From the NCBI RefSeq assembly GCF_003028415.1, contig NZ_PYSV01000002.1, positions 124,001 to 188,000 of the forward strand: a stretch of DNA of 64,000 nt. Reading direction: 5' to 3'. This stretch comes from Deinococcus arcticus. Lineage in GTDB: Bacteria; Deinococcota; Deinococci; Deinococcales; Deinococcaceae. Below the pieces are notes generated by a model. The model was not told the DNA's origin. It ran no database searches and worked only from the letters and a program-made list of their open reading frames with translations. Below are positions 54,296 through 64,000 of the stretch, piece by piece. The position numbers and the translations under genes are program-made. Position 1 is the stretch's first letter. Every line of letters begins with the position of its first letter.

Positions 54296-55597
54296 TCAGT
54301 TGACGCTGTTGTCCACCACCACCGTAAAGCTCTTGCTGATCTTGCCCTTGGCGGGAATGTCCACCTTCACGCTGGCCGTGCCCTGGTTGCGCACCGGCGC
54401 GGCGCTGTCAATGATGATCACGCGCCCGCCAATGCGCTCGGTCACCTCGGCGCGAATGGCGCGGTCCTTGCTGCTTTCAAAGGCGTAGGTCACGCGGTAA
54501 GTCGTCTTGGTCACGTTACCCTTGGCGTCTTTCACCTGGGCGGTGGTCTGCACGCTGCGGGTGTAGGCCACATCCGGGTCCTCGCCCAGCGTGAAGTCCA
54601 CGGTGCCGCCCTCGCGCGTCTCGCCAATGTTCGTCTGTCCCACGATGCGGCCGTCCTCGCGCACGGTGATGGGCCCGGCGGGCAGGCGCTCATCGGCCTT
54701 GAAGCGGTAGAAGCGGTTCAGGTTGCCCTCGCGCGTGTCGGTGCCGAAATAGGTGTTCAGGCCGACGTAGCGCTCGAAGGTGGTCAGCTTGGGCGTCAGG
54801 AACGGCAGGGTGACCACACTGTTGGCCGGCAGGGTAAACGGCGTGGTCAGGGCGTAGCGGTACAGGCCGCGCAGCTCGCCCTGGCTCTGAATCTTGGGGG
54901 CGGCGGGGGCGGGCATGGCGGCCGTTGCCTGGGCCATGGCGCCGTCGCGCATCATGTAGGCCGCTTCTTCCTGGTTCTGCACGCTCACGTCGCCGGCATA
55001 CAACTCGGTGTTCTGCACGTCGTACGGCTGCTCGGTGGTGTTGCGGATGTCGGCCAGGGCACTCAGCTGGGCGCCCGCGCTGCTGGCTTTCAGGGTGTAG
55101 CGAGGCTGCCACGTCACGGCGCGCGTCAGGTACCCCAGGGTGCCCTGGCCGGGGCGGGCCAACGTGTAGGTCACGGACTGAGTGGGGCGCTGGGCATTCA
55201 CGGGAGGCACCACATCAAACTGCAGCTCCTCGTACCGGGCGTTAAAAAAGCGGCCCTGCGCGTCTTTCACCAGCAGATCGCGGGCGCGCACCAGCGTCAC
55301 GGGCTCGGTGGTGTCGCCGCGCTTCAGGAATACCGTCTTGCCTTCCAGGCCAGCCAGCCAGTTGGGCTCCTGCTTCTGAATGGCCTGGGTAAAGGCCAGC
55401 CCATCCAGGTCCAGACTGCCCGCCAGAATGCTTTCCCAGGTGTCCTGGGGCAGGTTCACGCTGAGGGTGGTGGTGGCACTGCTCACCGGCACCCTCACCT
55501 CGCTGAAACTGGGGTAAATACGCAGGTCGGCGGCCTGGGCACTGCCCAGAGCAAGAGCGCAAGCGGCGGTGAGGACGGCGGGCAATGCAGGTTTCAT
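54296..55597 (-). CDS. Exported DUF4139 domain protein
   Basis: The 433-residue protein has a signal peptide (MKPALPAVLTAACALALGSAQA). The mature protein is beta-rich with DUF4139 features (YLTRAVTWQPRYTL, DIRNTTEQPYDVQNTELYAGDV, LPFLTPKLTTFERYVGLNTYF). The lead DLRIYPSFSEVRVPVSSATTTLSVNLP looks like a surface adhesion-type fold. It likely sits on the cell surface or in the periplasm; role unknown. ATG 55606 is an alternative start. Confidence 0.82.
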   Translation of the reverse strand: MKPALPAVLTAACALALGSAQAADLRIYPSFSEVRVPVSSATTTLSVNLPQDTWESILAGSLDLDGLAFTQAIQKQEPNWLAGLEGKTVFLKRGDTTEPVTLVRARDLLVKDAQGRFFNARYEELQFDVVPPVNAQRPTQSVTYTLARPGQGTLGYLTRAVTWQPRYTLKASSAGAQLSALADIRNTTEQPYDVQNTELYAGDVSVQNQEEAAYMMRDGAMAQATAAMPAPAAPKIQSQGELRGLYRYALTTPFTLPANSVVTLPFLTPKLTTFERYVGLNTYFGTDTREGNLNRFYRFKADERLPAGPITVREDGRIVGQTNIGETREGGTVDFTLGEDPDVAYTRSVQTTAQVKDAKGNVTKTTYRVTYAFESSKDRAIRAEVTERIGGRVIIIDSAAPVRNQGTASVKVDIPAKGKISKSFTVVVDNSVN

Positions 55598-55827
55598 GCC
55601 TGCCATCGTGCCGCGCACTCCATTGTGAGATGTGAGAGCGCGGGTCAGAAATGAAACAGAAATCACAGCGGCGTGAAGTGCGGTTGGTCAAGTGGGATTG
55701 GTCAAATCAAGCCGTAGCTGTACAGAGGGCCCGCCAACACAGACACACGCGGGGCCCCTTTAGCATTTGAAGCGACGCCCAGCACGGGCCGGGTTCTCTG
55801 CGCCGCCGCGGCTCTTCCCAGCACAGG

Positions 55828-55857
55828 AAAACCCGCCCCCAGGGCGCGGGAGCGGGT
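55828..55857 (-). terminator. Terminator after the oligopeptide ATPase pair
   Basis: On the minus strand CCCGC and GCGGG arms are followed by TTTTCC. The rest of 55600-55898 shows no gene. Confidence 0.65.
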
Positions 55858-55897
55858 ATCGCCTCTGGCCACTTGCCATCGGCCCTGGACCAGCTGC

Positions 55898-57948
<2,051 letters not shown>

Positions 57949-58013
57949 TGTTCCTCCGTTTTCTGCACGCTGTACATCATACAACTGCTTTGAATTGTAA
58001 GGGGAAAAGTGTT

Positions 58014-58048
58014 CACGGGCGCGGCCCGCAGTGCCGGCCGCGCCCGTG
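58014..58048 (-). terminator. Strong hairpin between permease and ATPase genes
   Basis: CACGGGCGCGGCC and GGCCGCGCCCGTG form a 13-bp stem, followed on the minus strand by AACACTTTTCC. It splits the transporter into two units: binding protein-B-C and D-F. Confidence 0.72.
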
Positions 58049-58058
58049 TCTGGTGCGC

Positions 58059-59204
58059 TTACGACCGCTTGCGGGGGTCGAAGGCGTCGCGCAGGCCGTC
58101 ACCCAGCAGCTGGAAGCACATCACCGTGAACACGATGAAAAAGCCCGGTGCCAGCACCCAGGGACGCTGGTTGAGGCTGCTCAGGCCGCCGTCCTGCGCC
58201 AGTTTCAGCAAGCTGCCCCAGGAAGCGTAGGGCTCCACTGCCCCAATCCCCAGGAAGCTCAGGCCCGATTCCAGCAGGATGTAACCCGGAATCGCCAGCG
58301 AGGTGGTCACGATCACGTAAGTGGTCATGGTGGGCAGCATGTGGCGGATCATGATGCGGTTGTCGCTCGCACCCAGGCTCTTGGCCGCCGACACGAAGTC
58401 CTGCTCACGGACGCTCATGAGCTGCCCGCGCGTGGTGCGCGCCAGACCGCCCCAGCCGATAAACGCCAGAATCCCCAGAATCACATACAGCGCCAGAATC
58501 GGGTTGATGTCCTTGGGGAACACACTGCGCAGCATCAGCAGCAGGAACAGCGTGGGAATAGACGCCAGCACTTCCACGAAGCGCATAATCACCGTATCCA
58601 CGATGCCGCCGAAGTAGGCCGCCATGGCGCCCATGAACAGCCCGATCACGGTGGTAATCACCACAGCCGCCAGTCCGATGGTCAGGCTGATCTGCGAGGC
58701 GTACAGGGTGCGGCTCAGCAGGTCGCGGCCCAGGTCCTCGGCGCCCAGCAGATACACGTTGCAGTCGGGGTTACCGGTGCCAAACAGGTGAATGTTGCCG
58801 GGGAACAGCCCCAGAATCCTGTAGCTGTCGCCGCGCACCCCCCAGTACAGGGGGCACTTCTCACCCGTGGGCCCGAATTCATTCACGAAGGTCTCTTCGT
58901 TGAACTTCTGGCCGTACTTGTAGACGAAGGGACGACCAAAGGCCCCCGTCTCCGGGTCACGGAAATGGACAGGCGTGGGGGGATGAAAGCGCGTGATGTT
59001 GCTGGTGGAATAGGTGGACAGGCCAGCGGGGGCCAGGAACGGCGCCAGCAGCGCCATCAGGTACAGCAGGATCAGCAGGCCGCCGCCCATCTGCGCCAGC
59101 CGGTTCTTGCGGAACTGGCTCCAGGCCACCGAGAACTGAGACTGCCCCTGGGCGCGTTTACGTTTGGCAGTGGGGGTGGGAACAGTTACGGTCACGCCGC
59201 TCAC
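58059..59204 (-). CDS. Oligopeptide ABC transporter permease (OppC/DppC type)
   Basis: The 381-residue permease has six helices and the inner loop motif [17 protein letters not shown] (EAA loop). A long outer insert of about 100 residues with two Cys ([16 protein letters not shown]) after helix 1 is larger than in E. coli Opp[25 protein letters not shown] is typical. Its start overlaps the stop of the OppB-like gene. Confidence 0.92.
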   Translation of the reverse strand: MSGVTVTVPTPTAKRKRAQGQSQFSVAWSQFRKNRLAQMGGGLLILLYLMALLAPFLAPAGLSTYSTSNITRFHPPTPVHFRDPETGAFGRPFVYKYGQKFNEETFVNEFGPTGEKCPLYWGVRGDSYRILGLFPGNIHLFGTGNPDCNVYLLGAEDLGRDLLSRTLYASQISLTIGLAAVVITTVIGLFMGAMAAYFGGIVDTVIMRFVEVLASIPTLFLLLMLRSVFPKDINPILALYVILGILAFIGWGGLARTTRGQLMSVREQDFVSAAKSLGASDNRIMIRHMLPTMTTYVIVTTSLAIPGYILLESGLSFLGIGAVEPYASWGSLLKLAQDGGLSSLNQRPWVLAPGFFIVFTVMCFQLLGDGLRDAFDPRKRS

Positions 59205-60184
59205 CCGACCTTGATGCGGGGGTCAACCACCGCAAGGAGAATATCGCTCAGGGCATTGCCCACAATCAGCAGCACAGTGCTGATCACGGTAAAGCCCGCA
59301 ATCAGGTAGATGTCCTGTGAGTTCAGGGCGTCCAGCAGCATGGGCGTGATGCCCGGGTAGCCGAACACCACTTCCAGAAAGCCCGCGCCGCTGATGGCCG
59401 CTGGCAACAGGCCACCAATCCCCGCCACGATCGGCAGAATGGCGTTGCGGAAGGTGTGTTTCCAGATGGCCGTGCGCTCCGAAACACCCTTGGCGCGCGC
59501 CGTGCGGATGTAATCGGCGCGCATCACTTCCAGCATCTGGCCGCGAATCACACGCGTCAGGCCAGCGGCGTCGCTGATGGCCAGCACCAGCGCCGGAATC
59601 AGCAGGTGCGAGAGCACGTCCAGCACCTGCCGCCAGCCGGGCATCTGCTCGAAGCCCGGGCTGGTCATGCCGCCAATAGGCAGGGCAATGCCAGTCACAC
59701 GCTTGAGTTCCAGCAACCCGAAAATCACGATCAGGGCCAGGAAGAAGTTGGGAAAGCCCAGCAGGAAGTACAGCACCACGTTCACTGCCTTGTCGCCGAA
59801 CGAGTTCTGACGCACCGCCCCGAACACGCCCAGGGGAATGGAAATGGCGTAGAAGAACGCCAGGTTCAGCAGCACCAGCCACAGTGAGTTCAGGATGCGC
59901 GGTGTCATCACATCCCACACCGGCTGCTGGTAACTGAAGGACAGGCCGAAATCCAGGTTCAGCACCATGTTGCGCATCCACAGGAAATACTGCTCCAGCG
60001 GGTGGCGGTCCAGGCCGAAGTTGCGCTCCAGTGCGGCCAGCTGTTCGGGACTGATGTTGGGGTTGAGTTTGGCAGGCGTCAGAAAGTCGCCGGGAGCCAG
60101 TTGCAGCACAAAAAAGATCAGCACACTGGCCATCAGCAGGGTGGGAATGGACTGCACCACCCGGCGCAGCAGGAATGGAATCAT
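59201..60184 (-). CDS. Oligopeptide ABC transporter permease (OppB/DppB type)
   Basis: The 327-residue permease begins MIPFLLRRVVQSIPTLLMASVLIFFVLQLAPGD and has the EAA loop YIRTARAKGVSERTAIWKHTFRNAILP. Start ATG 60184 follows GGAG; the earlier in-frame start is rejected. It is 100 bases after the binding-protein gene and overlaps the next permease by four bases. Confidence 0.93.
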   Translation of the reverse strand: MIPFLLRRVVQSIPTLLMASVLIFFVLQLAPGDFLTPAKLNPNISPEQLAALERNFGLDRHPLEQYFLWMRNMVLNLDFGLSFSYQQPVWDVMTPRILNSLWLVLLNLAFFYAISIPLGVFGAVRQNSFGDKAVNVVLYFLLGFPNFFLALIVIFGLLELKRVTGIALPIGGMTSPGFEQMPGWRQVLDVLSHLLIPALVLAISDAAGLTRVIRGQMLEVMRADYIRTARAKGVSERTAIWKHTFRNAILPIVAGIGGLLPAAISGAGFLEVVFGYPGITPMLLDALNSQDIYLIAGFTVISTVLLIVGNALSDILLAVVDPRIKVG

Positions 60185-60228
60185 GGACGTACTCCGTGGG
60201 GGTTCATGGCGTTGGCCTTCATGGGTGT

Positions 60229-60260
60229 GGGGGGCAGTCCGCGCGGGCGGACCACCCCCC
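60229..60260 (-). promoter_or_regulatory. Stem-loop between binding-protein and permease genes
   Basis: GGGGG/CCCCC and TCCGC/GCGGA arms form an interrupted hairpin. Such structures between a binding-protein gene and its permease often keep the first part of the mRNA more abundant. Confidence 0.4.
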
Positions 60261-60283
60261 GTTGGGAGCAGGGTCAATCAGGC

Positions 60284-62050
60284 TTACTTGATGAAGGTCA
60301 GGGCCTGGAAGCGCTGGCCGTAGTAAGCGTCCATCAGGTTGGCGGGGAATTCGCCGCCCAGGCGCTCGTTGAAGGCCACGTGGAAGTTCGCGCCCACCAG
60401 GTAGATCACCGGCTGCAGCTCGGCTTCCGTCTTCATCAGCTGGCCACCGATGGCGCGGCGGCGGGCGTCGTTCAGCTCAGCGTCGCCCTGGTAGTACAGC
60501 TTGGTCATCAGCTGTTCCTGGCTGGTCGCGCAGCGGCCGTTGGTGGGGTTGTTGTAGGTGTGCAGGTTGGTGCCGCAGGGCACCACGTTCTGGCCGAAGC
60601 TCCAGATGTTGTCGCCGCCCGACAGCCCCAGCAGGATCGCGTCGAAGGGACGGTTCTCGCCCTTGGAGGTCAGCTGGCCCACCAGCGTGTTGAAGTCGAT
60701 GGGCGTGAAGTTGACCTTAACACCGACCTTCTTGGCCTCGTCGGCAAAGATGCGGCCGAGCTGCTCACGCACGGTGTTGCCGGCGTTCGTGCTCAGGTTG
60801 AACTCCAGCACCTTGCCGCTCTTGTCGGTCAGGAAGCCCTGGGCGTTCTTCTTGGTGTAGCCCATCTGGGCCAGCAGGCGGGTGGCTTCGGCAAGGTTGT
60901 ACTTGTACTGGGGCGCGCCCGCCGACAGACCCGCTTCAATCTGCTGCCTGAAGATGGGGTAGGTGCTGAAGTAGGTGGGGGTGCCCAGGCCGCCCAGTGC
61001 CAGCTGCACCATGGCTTCGCGGTTGGCAATGTGGCTCATGGCGCGGCGGAAGCGCACGTCACGGAAGAGCTTCTGCTTGGCGGGGTCGCCGGACTTGTTC
61101 CAGTTGAAGGTGATCCACTGGCTGGTGGCCTGGGGGCTCACGTTGGCCTTCAGGAACGCCTTGAGGCTGCCGTTGTCAATGGCCCGCTTGACCTGAGCCA
61201 GGTCGTCAGCGTTGCGCATGGGCACGGTGTCCACCTGACCGGCCAGGAAGGCGGCCAGCTGGGCGTTGGCGTCCGCGAAGATGCGCACGGACATGTTGCT
61301 CAGGTAGGGCAGCTCCTGGCCACGGCTGTCCTTGTTCCAGTCGCCCCAGAAGGTGTTCTTCTTGAACACGGTGCGTTCGCCGGCGCGGTAGGACTCCAGC
61401 ACCCACATACCGGGGGTCACGATCTGGCTGGCGGGGGTAGCGAGGCTCCACATCTTCTTGATGGCCTCGGCGCCGCCTTCGCGGTACGCCTTACCAAACA
61501 CGTGGTCAGGCCAGGGGGTGTAGGACATCAGCACCAGGGCCTTGGCGCTGGTCTGGGGGAAGTCGAACTGCAGGGTGTAGTTGTCCAGCTTCTTGATGGT
61601 GATGGGCTTGCCCGCCAGGAAGAAGTTGTCTCGGCTGTTCGAGCCCACCTTGTCGTCGGTGTGGATCTTCCAGGTGGTGATCCAGTCATCGGCGGTGATG
61701 GCCTGGCCGTCGCTGAACTTCATGCCCTGGCGAATCTTGATCACGAACCGCTTGTTGTTGTTGCTCACCACAGGGGCGCCCGCCGCCATGTAGGGAATCA
61801 GTTCGTCGTTGCGGGGGTCCTGGGTAAACAGGCCGCTGCCCGTGCCCATACGGGTGGGGATGCTGTCCGCTTCCGAGGAGGTGAAGGGGTTGAACGTCTT
61901 GAAATCCGAGAACTGGGCCAGGCGCAGTTCGCCGCCGCGCTTGTTGGCGGTGTTCTGCTCGGCCGTCCAGGCAGCGGGCCACACAAACGCGCTCTGGGCG
62001 CTGGCAGCGCCAACGGTCAGGGCAAGAGCAAGGGTCAGGATCTTCTTCAT
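60284..62050 (-). CDS. Oligopeptide ABC transporter substrate-binding protein
   Basis: The 588-residue SBP_bac_5 protein has a signal peptide (MKKILTLALALTVGAASA) and family marks FKTFNPFTSSEADS, RQGMKFSDGQAITADDWITTW, FRDVRFRRAMSHIANREAMVQLAL. There is no lipobox Cys, so it may be free in the periplasm or held otherwise. It binds peptides or related solutes and delivers them to the two permeases. GGAGG precedes ATG 62050. The promoter is at 62145-62173. Confidence 0.94.
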   Translation of the reverse strand: MKKILTLALALTVGAASAQSAFVWPAAWTAEQNTANKRGGELRLAQFSDFKTFNPFTSSEADSIPTRMGTGSGLFTQDPRNDELIPYMAAGAPVVSNNNKRFVIKIRQGMKFSDGQAITADDWITTWKIHTDDKVGSNSRDNFFLAGKPITIKKLDNYTLQFDFPQTSAKALVLMSYTPWPDHVFGKAYREGGAEAIKKMWSLATPASQIVTPGMWVLESYRAGERTVFKKNTFWGDWNKDSRGQELPYLSNMSVRIFADANAQLAAFLAGQVDTVPMRNADDLAQVKRAIDNGSLKAFLKANVSPQATSQWITFNWNKSGDPAKQKLFRDVRFRRAMSHIANREAMVQLALGGLGTPTYFSTYPIFRQQIEAGLSAGAPQYKYNLAEATRLLAQMGYTKKNAQGFLTDKSGKVLEFNLSTNAGNTVREQLGRIFADEAKKVGVKVNFTPIDFNTLVGQLTSKGENRPFDAILLGLSGGDNIWSFGQNVVPCGTNLHTYNNPTNGRCATSQEQLMTKLYYQGDAELNDARRRAIGGQLMKTEAELQPVIYLVGANFHVAFNERLGGEFPANLMDAYYGQRFQALTFIK

Positions 62051-62144
62051 GGTGTTCCTCCGGGAGGGGCAAATCTGGAATACGACAACGCGCCGGCGCG
62101 GGCCGGGGGGTGATATTCAGAACAACGGTTTTCCAGCGAGGCCA

Positions 62145-62173
62145 ACTATATGGAATGGCCTAGGGTTGGTCAA
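62145..62173 (-). promoter_or_regulatory. Sigma-70 type promoter of the transporter operon
   Basis: TTGACC (62173-62168) and TATAGT (62150-62145) on the minus strand are exactly 17 bases apart. The leader is about 90 bases. This is the best consensus promoter in the window. Confidence 0.8.
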
Positions 62174-62436
62174 GGTTTTTCCTGACAATTGCATGGTAGC
62201 GCGGATTACGGAAAACGCCGTCCTGGGCTGGAAATTTTGCAAAGCGCGGCCAGCAGCGCAAAAGCAGGCGGCGCTGGCCGCCTGCACGGGCGGCCAGCGC
62301 ACCCTCAACCCACCCACTGGCGGGGTTCAGTTGACCCCCACTGTATGGGGACCTGCCTGGACGGGTCGCCCGTCAAGAACCCCGCCCAAACCGCGCTGCC
62401 AGATACAGCGACCCGAATCCCAGCCTCCCAAAGACA

Positions 62437-62468
62437 GTCCCCCGCTACGCTGGGCGCAGCGGGGGAAA
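62437..62468 (-). terminator. Hairpin after secG
   Basis: On the minus strand CCCCCGCT and AGCGGGGG arms close a short loop, followed by a weak T-rich run. The stretch 62175-62435 shows no gene. Confidence 0.55.
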
Positions 62469-62484
62469 GAAAGGCAGAGCCGGG

Positions 62485-62709
62485 TCAGCGCGACACGACG
62501 CTGATCAGCAGCGCGAGCAGCATAAAAAAGCCGCCCAGCACACTGGTAATGCGAATCAGGCCGCCCTCGACCCCACGGCCGCCCAGCAGTGAACCGCCAG
62601 ACGCCATGCTGGCCGACAGCCCCGCCTGCTTGGGCACCTGCAGCAGCACGAAAAACACCAGCGCCATACACACCAGCGCAAACAACACGATAAACAGGTT
62701 CAGGATCAT
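62485..62709 (-). CDS. secG: Protein translocase subunit SecG
   Basis: The 74-residue protein has two membrane helices (FIVLFALVCMALVFFVLLQ and ITSVLGGFFMLLALLISVV) joined by the SecG loop QAGLSASMASGGSLLGGRGVE. It is part of SecYEG and eases SecA cycling. GAGG precedes the ATG. Confidence 0.92.
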   Translation of the reverse strand: MILNLFIVLFALVCMALVFFVLLQVPKQAGLSASMASGGSLLGGRGVEGGLIRITSVLGGFFMLLALLISVVSR

Positions 62710-62814
62710 AGGGGGACCTCAGCAAAAGGACAGGGCCCGCAGGCCACCGCTCCGTGGCTCCGGTATAGCACGGTCCAGAGTCAAGGGGCACCCGGGCTTC
62801 AGCACCCCCAGACC

Positions 62815-63327
62815 CTACCGCCGCCGGGCCCGGCGGGCCCCATGATCCGGCCGCACGCCGTCGGCCATCAGGTGCAGCCACTGGCTGAGGTAGTACCCCA
62901 GCAGCGGGGGCCACAGGGCCTGCAGCGTGAAGGTCTGCGGCCACTGGGGCAGGGTCATGCCGGGCACCAGATACAGCAGCGCGCCCCACACCAGCGCGGC
63001 GATCAGGGCCACATACAGCAGCCGGGTCAGGGGACCCACCAGCCACGTGTGGGACCAGCCCCGGTGGCTGAACAGCATGCCGTAGGGCACCCACAGCACC
63101 CCCAGCACCCCCCAGTGCCGCTTGCTGTCCACCCGGCCCTCGGCCAGATCCAGGTCCGGGGACAGCAGAAAGGTGCCAGCCGCAAAGGCCAGGGTGAACT
63201 GCAGGGCCTGCGCCGGGCTGAGCACCACCAGTTCCTGGCGGGTGGCGATCAGGGCGCCGGCGGCCAGCACGCTGTAGGCCGCAATATTGATGAGGTTATG
63301 CACACGTCCGCTGGGCACGGGCGCCAT
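62815..63327 (-). CDS. DUF2227 putative metal-binding membrane protein
   Basis: The 170-residue protein has HNLINIAAYSVLAAG, TFLLSPDLDLAEGRVDSKRHWG and FSHRGWSHTWLVGPLTRL, with clustered His and Asp as in DUF2227 (YdjM-like LexA-binding/metal proteins), and four to five membrane helices ending with a basic tail. The His/Asp set suggests a membrane metal hydrolase. Function not known. Confidence 0.82.
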   Translation of the reverse strand: MAPVPSGRVHNLINIAAYSVLAAGALIATRQELVVLSPAQALQFTLAFAAGTFLLSPDLDLAEGRVDSKRHWGVLGVLWVPYGMLFSHRGWSHTWLVGPLTRLLYVALIAALVWGALLYLVPGMTLPQWPQTFTLQALWPPLLGYYLSQWLHLMADGVRPDHGARRARRR

Positions 63328-63496
63328 TGTGCCAGAAGTGCCCGGGCCCCGCGCAGGCTGCGGCCGCCAGTGGAAGCCAGGAGCAGAGGTTTGGGCCCAG
63401 GGTCAGCAGCAGACAGCGAGCGACGCGCCGGGGGCCAGCACATTGAGAGCTGCGTTCATCTCTGGTCAGAGAACTTCGGGCATGCTGTACGCACCC

Positions 63497-64000
63497 ATGC
63501 CCAAACCCACCACCTGCCTGCCCGGCTTTTTGCTGCTCACGGTTTTGCTGGGGGCCTGCCAGCCGCCGGCACCACAGCCCTTACAGGCCCGCACCGTTGC
63601 CCTGGGACAGGCCACCTCCGTGCGCGTGGACGTGCCGTATGCGGGCCGCTGGCGCGTACAGGAGCGCCCCGAATGGCTGAGCGTTTCGCCCCAGGCCGGC
63701 ACTGGTCCCGTGGCCCTGACCGTCACCATTGACCGCGCGCGCGCCACGCCGCTCAAGGCCAATCTGGCCGAGCTGAGCGCCGAGATCAAGCTGGCGTGGT
63801 CAGCCGGCGAGGGCAGCCGGGAGAAAACCGGCGAGGTGACGTGGCCGGTCACGGCCCGCCAGTTCGAGCTGCGCGGCCGCGTGGTGGCCCCCGCCCAGAC
63901 CCAGGGTAATGACGCCCAGGCCGCGCCCCGCGTGAACCCGGCGCCTGCCCCGGCGGCGCGCGGCGTGATCGTGAAATACCGCGCGGCCGCCGGCCAGACG
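63497..64000 (+). CDS. Partial lipoprotein with BACON-like domain
   Basis: The frame runs open to the window edge (168 codons seen). It starts with a lipoprotein signal (PGFLLLTVLLGAC, lipobox LLGAC with Cys at 21). Residues about 35-85 (GRWRVQERPEWLSVSPQAGTGPVALTVTIDR) match the BACON/viral A-type Ig fold. The visible end, GVIVKYRAAAGQT, looks like the start of a subtilase propeptide, so the whole may be an S8 peptidase; this needs the missing part. It diverges from the DUF2227 gene. Confidence 0.75.
   Translation, partial: MPKPTTCLPGFLLLTVLLGACQPPAPQPLQARTVALGQATSVRVDVPYAGRWRVQERPEWLSVSPQAGTGPVALTVTIDRARATPLKANLAELSAEIKLAWSAGEGSREKTGEVTWPVTARQFELRGRVVAPAQTQGNDAQAAPRVNPAPAPAARGVIVKYRAAAGQT

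Noticed and set aside
60002..62113. A 703-codon open frame on the plus strand opposite the peptide-binding protein
   Set aside because: Antisense shadow of a well supported SBP gene with signal peptide, ribosome site and promoter.
62710..62790. A tRNA-like or small RNA structure upstream of secG
   Set aside because: There are inverted arms (CCGTGG/CCACGG-like) and TATACC, but no T-loop or anticodon pattern, and the TTGACT to TATACC spacing of 11 is too short for a promoter.

Overview
The window is high-GC chromosomal DNA from a Deinococcus-type bacterium. Four things point there: a LysW-dependent lysine gene (lysZ); many genes started by a TANNNT -10 box 5-10 bases before the start codon with no Shine-Dalgarno (leaderless transcripts, as reported for Deinococcus); dispersed palindromic intergenic repeats; and typical gene types (DUF4388, ferritin-like TAT protein, CHASE/PAS kinases). 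I see no rRNA, tRNA, tmRNA or CRISPR array.

Layout. 1-4.1 kb: partial membrane protein, kinase-like phosphotransferase, AlkX/YcaQ-type glycosylase, TAT ferritin-like protein, then about 700 bp of repeats. 4.1-10 kb: operon read leftward, aroE - CHASE/PAS/GAF histidine kinase - REC histidine kinase - OsmC protein, with GTGA start/stop overlaps. 10.3-14.7 kb: phoH carrying a 365-residue intein, then ybeY, dgkA, a GNAT and a conserved hypothetical gene. 14.8-18 kb: TspO-like protein and an orphan toxin/immunity-like pair of lower GC. 18-21.6 kb: argJ and a GMC oxidoreductase from back-to-back leaderless promoters, and a secreted protein. 21.7-24.3 kb: a methyltransferase, then a secreted-protein gene broken by a nested insertion (palindromic repeat, itself hit by an IS630 element). 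24.3-31 kb: ggt, a PfkB kinase, rsmA, a TPR protein, nnr (NAD(P)H-hydrate repair), DUF4388. 31.4-45 kb: a PlsY/acyl-ACP-reductase-like fusion, PLD-like secreted protein, ispH, DUF1294, lysZ, HtrA protease, S1 protein, minC, amidase, pheA, an SDR plus acyl-CoA-ligase pair. 45-54 kb: BTAD-AAA-TPR regulator, a membrane gene broken by a repeat, then a SAM-I riboswitch controlling metH-metF. 54-64 kb: DUF4139 protein, a complete oligopeptide ABC transporter in two transcription units, secG, DUF2227 protein and a partial BACON-type lipoprotein.

Main points of interest: (1) the PhoH intein has the full signature of class 3 splicing (Ala1, Trp66, Cys345, Thr+1) and an intact LAGLIDADG endonuclease; (2) two lipid loci (PlsY-reductase-like fusion; Acr1-like SDR plus AMP ligase) could feed fatty aldehyde to the unusual alkylamine lipids of Deinococcus; (3) two mini-ORFs started by leaderless promoters overlap the start codons of ispH and a TPR gene; (4) short word-like repeats found between genes also lie in frame inside metH; (5) an uncharacterised toxin/immunity-like pair. 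Several start codons were moved from the longest possible ORF to the codon that fits the leaderless promoter rule.
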